A stretch of 27,500 bases of DNA from Sphaeroforma sirkka (taxonomy: Eukaryota; Opisthokonta; Ichthyosporea; Ichthyophonida), in assembly GCA_001586965.3 (NCBI GenBank), contig LUCW03001621.1, forward strand, positions 1-27,500, given 5' to 3'. Position 1 is the first letter of the stretch, and every line of letters begins with the position of its first letter. Of the stretch, positions 1 through 8,304 are shown one piece after another. Below the pieces are notes generated by a model that searched no databases, had not been told where the DNA came from, and saw nothing but the letters and a program-made list of their open reading frames with translations. Position numbers and translations under genes: made by a program.

Positions 1-2
1 TG

Positions 3-970
3 CCAACCAACCCTGGTAATCACGATTTTGGCAATCGCTACACCAGTACCTCGTTAGAGAGTTCCCTGCCTAATCCTGAGGAGGATGAGGAAGTGAGAAC
101 CAGATATACTGTCTCAGGCTATTACGCTCTGGTATGCAAAGTCCTTGAGGACCGTCTATTGAATGACTCTGACCTTGACGATAGGAAAGCGGATAACATT
201 CCGCTATCTAATCGATAACAAGAGAAAGGAAATAGACACCATCTTGGCACTAGCAGCCTGCAGCACTGAGCATGAGCCTTCGTGAACACTTAGAACCAAG
301 CTTTATAAAGCAGCTAGGTAACGCGCAGGCTGTGGTCGATTTCCTCTACTAATGAGAGAGTACAGTGGAGACACTGAAGGCCTTCGACCAAACTTAAGGA
401 GTCTGCCAGCCTTAAGGATAAGCAGATGATGAATGCCTTATTCACTTCTCAGAGCCAGGTGAATGGCGAACTATCTTGAAGGCTCAGTCATGAGCCCAAC
501 TGGAAAGCCCTACCCTGGCACCAGTTGCGTGATAATATACTTAACACCTTTTTTTGGAAGATGCACGTGACCGTGAACTTCTAGAGTCTCGCAAGTTCTT
601 GCGAACGATACCACTATTCGAGGTGCTCTAGCTCATATGACACATATGAATACTTGGATGGGTGGTCGTACCTATACTGGCGAATATTTATTAATTTGTC
701 AGATGATGGAGACTCTTGGGAGCTAACCTCTTTAAGAAAGTCAATGATGACATCATCGCCTATGCAGATTTGCGATCCATGCCTTGGTCTGTCTCTTTTG
801 AGAAGATAGTACACAACACGACCCTGTTATGTGCACCAGGCAAGCCAGATTTTGGACACTATATGAAAGAGTGTGCTACTTGCAAGGGTACTAACGGTTG
901 GCACAAAGAGGATTGCAAGGACTTACCGGACGTCCAGTTAAGCACTGACAGTACCATATGTGTGCACTAG
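3..970 (+). pseudogene. Broken gag-like region with a zinc knuckle
   Basis: An open frame enters from the left edge and stops at 216-218; it is acidic and not recognisable alone. After a stop-rich stretch, open pieces follow in different frames: about 560-631, then 631-726, then 716-970. The last piece reads on smoothly in sense from the previous one after a one-base shift near 718. It carries a cysteine/histidine cluster at about 873-917 with spacing C-x2-C-x6-H-x3-C, a variant of the retroelement nucleocapsid zinc knuckle (classical spacing CX2CX4HX4C). Its place directly before the protease supports gag identity. No piece begins with a credible start codon. Assignment of the first 218 bases to gag is by position only. 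Confidence 0.5.
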
Positions 971-1369
971 AGCAAGATTATGAGAAAATGTTCAATAAAA
1001 TCCATACCAAAGGAGATGAACGTATCTTTCAAGCAGTTTTCGTAAAATGGAGAAAAGTTATGGCACTATTTGATCCAGGGGCTGAGGTCTCTGCTATCTC
1101 ACGCCGAGTAGCCTACGCTACAGATATGGCTGTCCATAACGAAACAACTGATTTAATCTTGGGAAATGGCAAAGTTACTACTTGCGAACAAGCCATTGAC
1201 TATGCACACATAATGCTGTCAGATAGAAAAGAAGTGAAGACTCACCAATCGTTACTGACATGTCTCAGAAATATGATTTAATTATAGGTATGACTGATCT
1301 TCTCAGTTTAGGTATAACACTCACTGGTCTGCCTAATGGGCTAGACCCGAATAAAAGATCAGTCAGATG
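958..1369 (+). pseudogene. Retropepsin-like aspartic protease domain, frameshifted
   Basis: The frame open from 958 to 1281 contains the active-site segment FDPGAEVSAIS (about 1069-1101). In retroviral-type proteases this is normally D-[ST]-G-A, so the residue after the catalytic Asp is Pro here, which is odd and may reflect decay. The C-terminal hallmark (hydrophobic strand followed by I-I-G-M) lies in another frame from about 1251 to 1369, so an indel near 1250 splits the domain. The second part ends in TGA at 1368-1370. The next piece (1366-1554) returns to the first frame and probably links protease to reverse transcriptase. Function would be polyprotein processing in an intact copy. Confidence 0.65.
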
Positions 1370-1547
1370 ATAATATGTTAAAGATACCTAAACCTCCGGA
1401 AGGTGAAGCAAAGGATATGATTCCGCACTTCACCGATATAATTATGGACTTAATTATACAAAACAGGAAGATTGCAATAACTGACTGGTGTATGTTTAAG
1501 TTCTCTAATGGGTACGTTAGACTTGACTTAACAAACGTCGACTTTCT

Positions 1548-2342
1548 AAGTTAAAGTGTCCTTCACATAACTACGTGAGTTGGAGACACAAAGACGTTGT
1601 CAAAACCCAAATCGAAGATTGGTTAAAACAGGGTCTAATTGAAATCAATTATGATGCAACCCCAGTTAACTTAGCTCTCTTAGCGGTCGATCAATATAAA
1701 TCTGATGGAACGTTTAGTAAAACAAGAGTAGTACTAGACCTGTCGCCAATCAACAAACTAATTCCGCAACATAGTTTTCCCTTACCTAAGATAAGCGAGA
1801 TATTACGCAAAATGGAGGGTGCGACTATCTTTTCCAAGATAGACTTAAAAGCTGCATTCCATCAACTACAGATATATGAGCCTCATAGGAAATACTGTTC
1901 CTTTACTTGGCAAGGTAAGAAGTACCAGTTTAAAGGTGCACCTGAAGGCTTACACATGTTACCTTCTTTCTTCCAACAAGTTATGATGGAACTATTTGCA
2001 GACCTGTCGTATAACGTATCAGTCTATTTAGATGATATAGTTATCTTTACAAAGACAGCACATGAACATGCTAAACTCGTTAAAGAAGTCTTAAAGCGAC
2101 TTAATCATGCTAAACTTAAGATTAACGAAGACAAGTGTTCTTTTGCTAAAGACACTATACACTTACTTGGCTACAAAGTATCTGCAGCAGGGGTAGAAAT
2201 TGATCCTGGCAAGAAACAGTTTCTGTTGGATTTATCAACACCAATTCCTGGAAGAGATGTGAACTCTGTGTGTGGGTTTGTTAACTTCTTCTCGGATTCG
2301 GTACAGCATCTTTCTCATTCTTAAAGTCTTTCAGTCACCTAC
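1548..2342 (+). pseudogene. Reverse transcriptase domain of the Ty3/gypsy-like element
   Basis: The main open frame runs to 2324; it can be read from 1548, and a stop ends the linker frame at 1552-1554. It shows the palm motifs of LTR-retrotransposon reverse transcriptase. Motif A is FSKIDLKAAFHQ with the catalytic Asp about 90 codons after 1575. A conserved F-Q core follows, then the YLDD box about 60 codons after motif A, then a thumb-like LGYKV segment. Two of the three metal-binding aspartates are in YLDD, so the active site is intact. The motif usually written PFGL is APEGL here, a mild departure. A frameshift near 2295 separates this domain from the connector to RNase H. In a working element the enzyme copies element RNA into DNA inside virus-like particles. 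Confidence 0.88.
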
Positions 2343-3304
2343 GGCTGCACAAAGGACCTTTGGGAAAGCTTTGGACTAAAGAATGTGATGATGCATTTAA
2401 ACTAGTCAAAAGTAAAGTAATGGACGCACCCATCATGCAGTACCCTGTGGATGGTGTCCCATTCCAAGTAGCAACCGACGCTTCAGATCGAGCGGTAGGT
2501 GGAGTGCTTTACCAAACGATAAATGGTAAACCGCGCTACATACAATTCTTTAGCAAGAGTTATAATAAGAGTCAACGGAATTACCCTACCGTTAAACAAG
2601 AGCTCCTTGCTATAGTTACTGCTCTAAGACAGTTTAAAGACTACCTTTATGGAAGTTACTTTACTGTCGCCTGTGATCAAAAGTCTCTAACATACTTAAA
2701 AGATATGAACCCTGACTCACAGTTGGTGAGCCGCTGGCATGACATTATTGCCAAGTTCGCATTTAATATAACACACATACCAGGAATACATAACCATCTT
2801 CCTGACATGCTCTCTCGACTTGTGCCCGACTACCAGAAAACAGTCAAGGAGTTATTAGCAACCGATTGGATGCTAAATAAGAAATGGTTTAACCTCGCTC
2901 AATCACGATGGGGTCCATTTACTGTTGATATGTTCGCCGCAGAACATAACAAACAGGTTTCTGAATATAGGTCGTTGACTCATCCTAAAGGTGATGCATT
3001 TCAGCTTGACTTATCGAAGCATAATGCGTGGGCTAACCCACCTTGTCAACTTATCGCACAGTTGTTAAATTATGTTAATATTACTACTACCATCACGCTG
3101 TGTTGTCCCTTACGTAACTCCGACCCATGGATACGTGATTTAATTAATATGATTCAAGACGAACCTATTTATGTCGACCGTGAAACCGACACGTTTTTGT
3201 ATCAGGGATCCTATTCTATTAAGAAGACACCTTGGAAACACACCATTGTTTGTCGCATCGGTCCTGCAGGTACCACTAAGTGGAAACCTCAACCGAATTC
3301 TTAG
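2297..3304 (+). pseudogene. RNase H plus methyltransferase-like module of the pol region
   Basis: The open frame 2360-3304 (314 codons) begins with the connector. RNase H follows with all four expected acidic residues: D40 in TDAS, E81 in KQELLAI, D106 in CDQKSL, and D149 in HLPDMLSR. After RNase H, about residues 170-295 form an extra module. It has a VDMFA motif near 189-193, a D-x-x-L-x-x-H-N-A-W stretch and the tetrapeptide NPPC at 226-229. This pattern resembles the Dam-like (N6-adenine methyltransferase-like) domain known from DIRS-type elements, which sits at the same place after RNase H; NPPC would be the counterpart of the D/N-P-P-Y/F/W catalytic motif. That identity is my inference. 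Frameshifts flank the frame near 2295 and 3296. Confidence 0.82.
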
Positions 3305-5158
3305 CTAAACTAGAGGAGTCTAAAGAGTTTGAACAAAAGCTCAAGACTCGTACAACACATGCACCCAACAAGATTGCAGTCGAGGTAATGCCGATTGAAA
3401 CGGCATTAGATCGTAAAAAACATGGAACTAGCTAAGGCCATGGATCAAAGACTCAAAACTCTAAGAGAACCTGAAGCTCGCACTCAACTACTTAAAGCGC
3501 TGCTTAAAGAACAGCCAGGAGTTGCGAAACAACTGAAGAAGATACTTCAACAGTCCAATGTTGTCAATTATGTATCTCAGGAGTCTACCCCTCCTGATAC
3601 TGAGGTTGCCCTTTCCAACAGGACTATGGTTCATCCAGCCAGCGTTACGCAGAATCTGACTGACTTAGAGGAGCTCGAAAGTAGAGTTAAAATTATACAT
3701 AATTTAACGCATCGAGCATATGAGCATACTTATAAAATGGCTATTCGTGCAGGGCTTGATCACCCGGCGCTGAAAGAAACCATACGTGAAGTATACCGAC
3801 GCTGTACTGATTGTAAAAAGAACCAGATTAAGCGATACGGTTGGGCACCCCTAAAAAGTGTGACAGAAGACCAACCGATGCGCCGAGTCATAGTCAATTT
3901 GGTTAAACTCCCGCGATCCAAGCATACTGGCGATGTATATATCTGTCATTTCTTATGTGTGGCTTCGGGCTATAACTTGCTTTATGCAATACCGAACAAA
4001 CGTCCACAAACAGTGGCAGAATTATGCTATCACGTCTTCAATGACTTCGGTTTCCCCCAAGTACTATGTTCTGATAACGGTAGTGAGTTTTGTACCGACG
4101 TAATGGAGGCACTTATAATCGTATCAGGCATGACCCATAGGCGTGGTGTTCCTTACAAACCTCAAACGCAGGGTGCAAATGAGACACGTCATAGAGAACT
4201 TAAGAAACTCTTGCGTACCGCACTGGGCGACGTTGAGGATATGTGGTCTTATCATTTGAAATGGGTTCAGACTCAAATGAATAACTGCATGAATCCTCAA
4301 ACTGGAACACTCCCGTTTCACTATTTCTTTGGCCGCTATAGTGAATTACAAGCAACGTTTGATAAAACTGCGCCCGAGAAACACGTTACCCCGTGGCTAC
4401 AAAAGATCGAGCATATGCAGAACGTTGTTTACCCCTGTTTACTCGAGCACAAGAATCGCGTCCTACTTAAAGCGTATGACCGATGGAATAACACTAAGAA
4501 CATTGTTCAGTTCAAAGTCGGCGATTACGTTAACATTATAAATCGAAACGCCAATGTTACCGAACTCTCTTCTAAGACAATCGGACCTTTTGTTATTTCC
4601 TACCATGATGAGAAGAGTGATACTTACGAAGTGAATAACATTGATGGTAGCGCAACCAATCTAGGCAGTCACCGTATCCCTACCTCCGAACTCTCATTCG
4701 CTCGCTCATTTGATTCTGATATACCAGTTATGGAGTCACAAGTCAAAGATATAATTGACAAAACACCCGAAGACGGTTACACTTACAAGACCCGTTTCAT
4801 GGATGGGACAGTAGCTTGGCTAACCTCCGATGCATTTCGTGAATCTCGCGACTTTCTTCGTATCTTTAATAAGAAATGGAATAAGCGTTTACATAAGAAC
4901 ACACGAGATAAACGAAAAGGGTTTCCTCAGGTGACTACAAACCCTGACGGATCTGAAAATCCCTATTTGCCACCTACTTCCTACGTGACTAAACTTTCTG
5001 ATCTGCTTACCAACAGTGCAGAAAATTGTTCAAACTTACTTACTAATGAAGAACAGCCTTTGGCTATTACCTTACCAAATAATAAACGTAAGGCGCCTAC
5101 ATCGGAAATGGTTACCGGACCAAATACTAAACGACATAGAGTACAACATGAGTCTTGA
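3298..5158 (+). pseudogene. Integrase with GPY/F and chromodomain-like tail; first catalytic Asp replaced
   Basis: The long frame 3422-5158 has 578 codons; an upstream piece (3298-3433) in another frame joins at an A6 run near 3415-3420. The zinc-binding head is H93-x3-H97-x30-C128-x2-C131. In the catalytic core the second Asp (D218 in SDNGSEF) and the Glu (E254) are present with exactly 35 residues between them, as in DD35E integrases. The first Asp position, expected in the strand before LPRS, is Asn159 (codon AAT at 3896-3898), so strand transfer should be lost. A GPY/F-type module follows (VGDYV ... GPF at 388-390). About residues 441-486 resemble a chromodomain (beta strands with Y, F and W), as in chromoviruses. 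The C-terminus is basic and Asn/Pro-rich. Confidence 0.88.
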
Positions 5159-6357
5159 ACTCGTACATATAGGCACATACTTACTCGATAAGCCATGACC
5201 GAAACCGGTTTACTTTGGTTTTTGCTTTACGAACTAGATCGTACCTTCACGTACGTTCGTAGTTCTAAAAGCTACTGGGGGCTATGTAGAAATACGGCCT
5301 CCGGTCAGTCTAAAATATCAAGATCAATTGAGATAATACATTGGTTTTTATTTGTATTTTAAATAATTTAGTACAAGCTTTTTTCCAATATTTCCAAAGT
5401 GTTCTAAATTCACTTTGATGGCTCCAATAGCCTGAGTATTTGGTATGACTCATCTACTTGGACCTATTTGAGACATTAGTAGATGTAGGATATTATAAAC
5501 TAAATTTTATAATCTCCGAACTACTACTTATAGATTTTGGTCCTCCCGCCAATCTCCAAAATCCAATAAGTCTTTTTCTTTTTTTAACTTTTCTTCAGAT
5601 GGAACTCTATTTATATCAGCTAATGTATTAACGTGACTTACGTTATTATGTCTATTTACAAATTAGGCAAGTGGTCATGAACACTTAGTACTTCTAGTGA
5701 AAATTATTCAATAAAGAACAGCTAGAGGTACGCCCTGTGTGATCGAGGATATTTAGGCTCTTAACAAGAGGCAGTCCCGATCATTCTTACAAAAGCTACC
5801 ACTGCTAAATCCTAACTGACTGAATTGTCTTTTAGTTTAATATAGTTTGAAACCTAGTAATTTTCCATCGAAATTTACAGTGTTAACTTTTTGAACGGTG
5901 ATCAAATACCTGATCAATCAGCAACTGATAAGGGAGAGACTGAAGTAATGCATATTTATGACTTGATTGACGAGTCGTATGTACAAAATGACGACCAGTT
6001 GATGGAAAGAGAGCAGGTATTCAAATGTTGGAAATAAGGAACGGAATTGGAACAAAAGGCCAGGGTGCTGATGTGAAGATGTGCACAAGAATACTTCCAG
6101 TAAAAAATAATTTATTCCCTGCCGACAACCGTGTATATGTTATTTTACAAGTGAACGAGCATGACATGTGCACCCTTTTAACTCGGGGGCTAGCCGATCA
6201 GTCAGCACTCAGGCATTCACAGCTAAATCAAAGCTATCTGTCAAACCACTGGCTAAGGAAAGTTAGATTTATTTGACGGACAAAGCCTTCCGGACTCTAC
6301 GCTTGGGTCAGACACAAGCAACAAAGGTCTATTACGGGTCCGCTACTACTAAGAGTT
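5159..6357. other. Non-coding stretch after the retrotransposon integrase
   Basis: AT-rich DNA follows the integrase stop. It probably contains the untranslated end and possibly the 3' LTR of the element. A G-rich run followed by a TG dinucleotide lies at about 5277-5286 and could be a polypurine tract plus LTR start, but no second LTR is in the window to compare with. A short open frame at 6025-6276 has no recognisable motifs and no supporting context, so I do not call it a gene. Nothing else stands out. Confidence 0.4.
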
Positions 6358-6358
6358 G

Positions 6359-6540
6359 TGTGGTAAAAGTCCCCTTAAACCACTATCAGTGTGAAGTTAG
6401 AATTAATTTACAATTAATTCACACGAGGTGAATTATTTGTAGACCACGTAGACAATCAAATATAAGAATAAATACACCGCACTGAGCCTCAGGGAGACTC
6501 AGTAGGTTTTAGTATCGTATTTGATGTGTTTACTACATTT
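6359..6540 (+). repeat. LTR-like direct repeat, copy A (TG...CA plus TTT)
   Basis: This segment is repeated at 8124-8304. The two copies differ, as far as I can see, by a single C (a run of four versus three C near the start). The repeat begins TGTGGTAAAAG and has CA at 6536-6537 followed by TTT shared by both copies. TG...CA ends are typical of LTRs. Inside are a TATAAG motif and an AATAAA motif close together in the second half, as expected for U3/R signals. The orientation is taken from copy B, which is preceded by a purine tract. I see no matching target-site duplication around copy A alone or around the A-B pair, which weakens the LTR reading. Confidence 0.7.
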
Positions 6541-6626
6541 TACGACTAGTTACTTTTAGGTGTATTATTCGATTTTATCTCGAGGATAATAGTGGACGGA
6601 GAAGTTCATTTTATTGACGAATTACA

Positions 6627-6780
6627 GGAGTTGATCTCCCTCAGAACCGGGTAGCTGAAAGGAGCTTGTAAAGTACGACAGGAGCAAAGTCTTCCGAGCA
6701 CAGGGAGTTGATCTCCCTCAGAACCGGATAGCCGAAAGGAGCTTGCAAACTACGACAGGAGCAAAGTCTTCCGAGCACAG
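6627..6780. repeat. Two tandem copies of a 77-bp unit
   Basis: Units at 6627-6703 and 6704-6780 begin GGAGTTGATCTCCCTCAG and end TTCCGAGCACAG. They differ at only a few positions, mostly transitions. There are no indels between them. The first half of each unit contains GGAG...CTCC, able to form a small hairpin. Function unknown; it lies 90 bases inside the left LTR-like repeat. Confidence 0.9.
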
Positions 6781-6805
6781 ATAAGTGAAAAGAAATCCCC
6801 ACCTT

Positions 6806-7052
6806 CCGTTTTGCTCGGTTTGATACGTTTGCGTGATTTTCATATATATATATATATATACATCATGCAGATTTTATTATTATTATAAATCTAGAGAAAA
6901 TTGGAGTGATTAGTAATATATACAGAAATTAACAGGTGCCCATTTTATTTAGCTGATGAGCATTTTATTTCTTCTTCTTTTTTTTCTATAAATATATATA
7001 TATATATATATATATAGTTATCCGACCATCCGGTCGAATGCTACTAATTTTA

Positions 7053-7093
<41 letters not shown>

Positions 7094-7285
7094 TATATAT
7101 ATCCGTTTTGCTCGGTTTGATACACTTGCGTGATTTATATATATATATATATATTTATATTTTATGCATATTTTTAAAATTATTTTAAATCTAGAGCAAA
7201 TTGGAGTGATTAGTAATATATGCAATTTTTTTAGCATTTTTTTTATTTCTAAATTTTTTATAGATTAATTAGTCATCCGACCATT
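6806..7285. repeat. Degenerate direct repeat (two copies, about 297 bp apart) with TA tracts
   Basis: Both copies start CCGTTTTGCTCGGTTTGATAC (6806 and 7103; 7103 is preceded by a TA tract). They share an AATCTAGAG...TTGGAGTGATTAGTAATATAT core (about 6886 and 7189) and end near a TCCGACCAT motif (about 7021 and 7276). Each holds or abuts TA dinucleotide runs (6841-6860, 6990-7016, 7060-7090, 7137-7155), which account for most of the length difference. Confidence 0.8.
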
Positions 7286-7918
7286 TCCCAACAACCATTC
7301 ATTCTTCTTTTGATTTTTTTTTAATCCATCTTCGGTCCGAAAATCCAGATACTTCAATTCCAATGCGACTTTTCAGGCCGTCGTTGACAATCAAGGCCTC
7401 CCTCTGACTAATTAGCAGTCATAGGACGTTTGAACAATGTTTTGACTGGCCTAGTCAATCCACACAACACGAACATGATGCAGTATCGCAGTTAGGGGTA
7501 TAGGAGAACGTAATTTGGCGTAGAGAAGGTCGATATGGCAGATTTTCATAGGTGTGGGCGAGTACAGCGACGACAAAGGGCAGATAGAGGTGATCAAGAA
7601 AAGCAGGTAGCAATGTAGAATCGACAGTGTCAGGCGACGTAGAATGGAAACGTGTGAATTAAGCGCGCGTGAGACAGGTAGCAATGCAGAAGAGGAGCTA
7701 GGCACAGTTTGGGAGAAACTGAGACAGAAAAATGCGATTTCAACTCGTATTTTCAACAAATATCAACTACGGGAGCAAGTTTTGGTAATCAATTGGCTAG
7801 ACGAAAAGACTGGCATGGTTAGAAGATCGATTTTTCGAAAATATCTCGGAGTCGAATGTTCGCCATCGTTGCATGCGCGAACTTCGATGGTCACGAAAGC
7901 ATAGGAAAAAAATATATC

Positions 7919-7990
7919 ACGGGGGGTATCGAACCCACGACCAACACACAACTAGAAGACATATATACCGATGTTACAAGACAGAATACA
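7919..7990 (-). other. tRNA B-box-like motif (possible SINE or tRNA relic)
   Basis: Read on the minus strand, about 7939-7926 gives GGGTTCGATACC, close to the RNA polymerase III B box consensus GGTTCGANNCC, and the flanks give a partial T-arm (GTGGG / CCCCC around TTCGATA). I could not fold a convincing anticodon arm or D arm upstream on that strand, so this is not called as a tRNA gene. A tRNA-derived SINE head, a decayed tRNA, or chance remain possible. Confidence 0.25.
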
Positions 7991-8123
7991 TTTTCGTATA
8001 TATATATATATATATATTGTTTATTTACACTACTAGTTATATATGTTTAATTTTCAATAGTTTAAGAGGTCATTTATTTTTTGAAGCTCTTCAATCACTG
8101 GTGACGCTTGAGCTTGAGGGGAG

Positions 8124-8304
8124 TGTGGTAAAAGTCCCTTAAACCACTATCAGTGTGAAGTTAGAATTAATTTACAATTAATTCACACGAGGTGAATTAT
8201 TTGTAGACCACGTAGACAATCAAATATAAGAATAAATACACCGCACTGAGCCTCAGGGAGACTCAGTAGGTTTTAGTATCGTATTTGATGTGTTTACTAC
8301 ATTT
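8124..8304 (+). repeat. LTR-like direct repeat, copy B, preceded by a purine tract
   Basis: This is the near-identical partner of the repeat at 6359-6540. Immediately upstream is GAGGGGAG (8116-8123), a short polypurine tract directly abutting the TG end, which is where a 3' LTR's priming site should be. Copy A has no such tract. This suggests copy B is the 3' LTR of a small element of about 1.95 kb whose 5' LTR is copy A. A convincing primer-binding site after copy A is not visible. The near-identity means a recent duplication or insertion. Confidence 0.7.

Larger units (their letters stand above)
1..5158 (+). mobile_element. Degenerate Ty3/gypsy-like LTR retrotransposon, left end outside window
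   Basis: One strand carries, in order, gag-like remnants with a zinc knuckle, a retropepsin-like protease, reverse transcriptase, RNase H, a methyltransferase-like module, and an integrase with zinc-binding, catalytic, GPY/F and chromodomain-like parts. The order PR-RT-RH-INT is that of Ty3/gypsy (Metaviridae-type) elements, not copia. The reading frame changes near 718, 1250, 1366, 1550, 2295, 3296 and 3418, and stops break the gag part further, so this copy is not coding-competent as read. Domain similarity stays clear throughout, so decay looks moderate rather than ancient. The 5' LTR would lie left of position 1. I could not delimit a 3' LTR after the integrase stop; a G run followed by a TG at 5285 is a possible start but is unproven. 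Confidence 0.9.
6359..8304 (+). mobile_element. Candidate miniature LTR element (TRIM/LARD-like)
   Basis: Two almost identical repeats of about 180 bp flank 1.58 kb of sequence with no recognisable retrotransposon protein. Such a layout is that of non-autonomous LTR elements. Support: TG/CA ends, TATAAG and AATAAA motifs in the repeats, and a purine tract before the right copy. Against: no target-site duplication and no clear primer-binding site. The interior holds a 77-bp tandem duplication, a degenerate repeat with TA tracts, an open frame at 7644-7904 of unknown meaning, and a tRNA B-box-like motif. A segmental duplication carrying a solo LTR is the main alternative. Confidence 0.4.

Noticed and set aside
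6025..6276. 83-codon plus-strand open frame after the integrase
   Set aside because: No similarity recognised and no upstream or downstream context; treated as chance within non-coding DNA.
6359..6540. Copy A of the LTR-like repeat as the 3' LTR of the large gypsy-like element
   Set aside because: It lies 1.2 kb after the integrase stop and lacks a polypurine tract in front; pairing with copy B explains it better, though without the left LTR this cannot be excluded.
7644..7904. 86-codon plus-strand open frame inside the candidate miniature element
   Set aside because: It has no recognisable motif, overlaps an equally long minus-strand frame, and lies between low-complexity repeats. It may be a gag relic, but nothing shows it.
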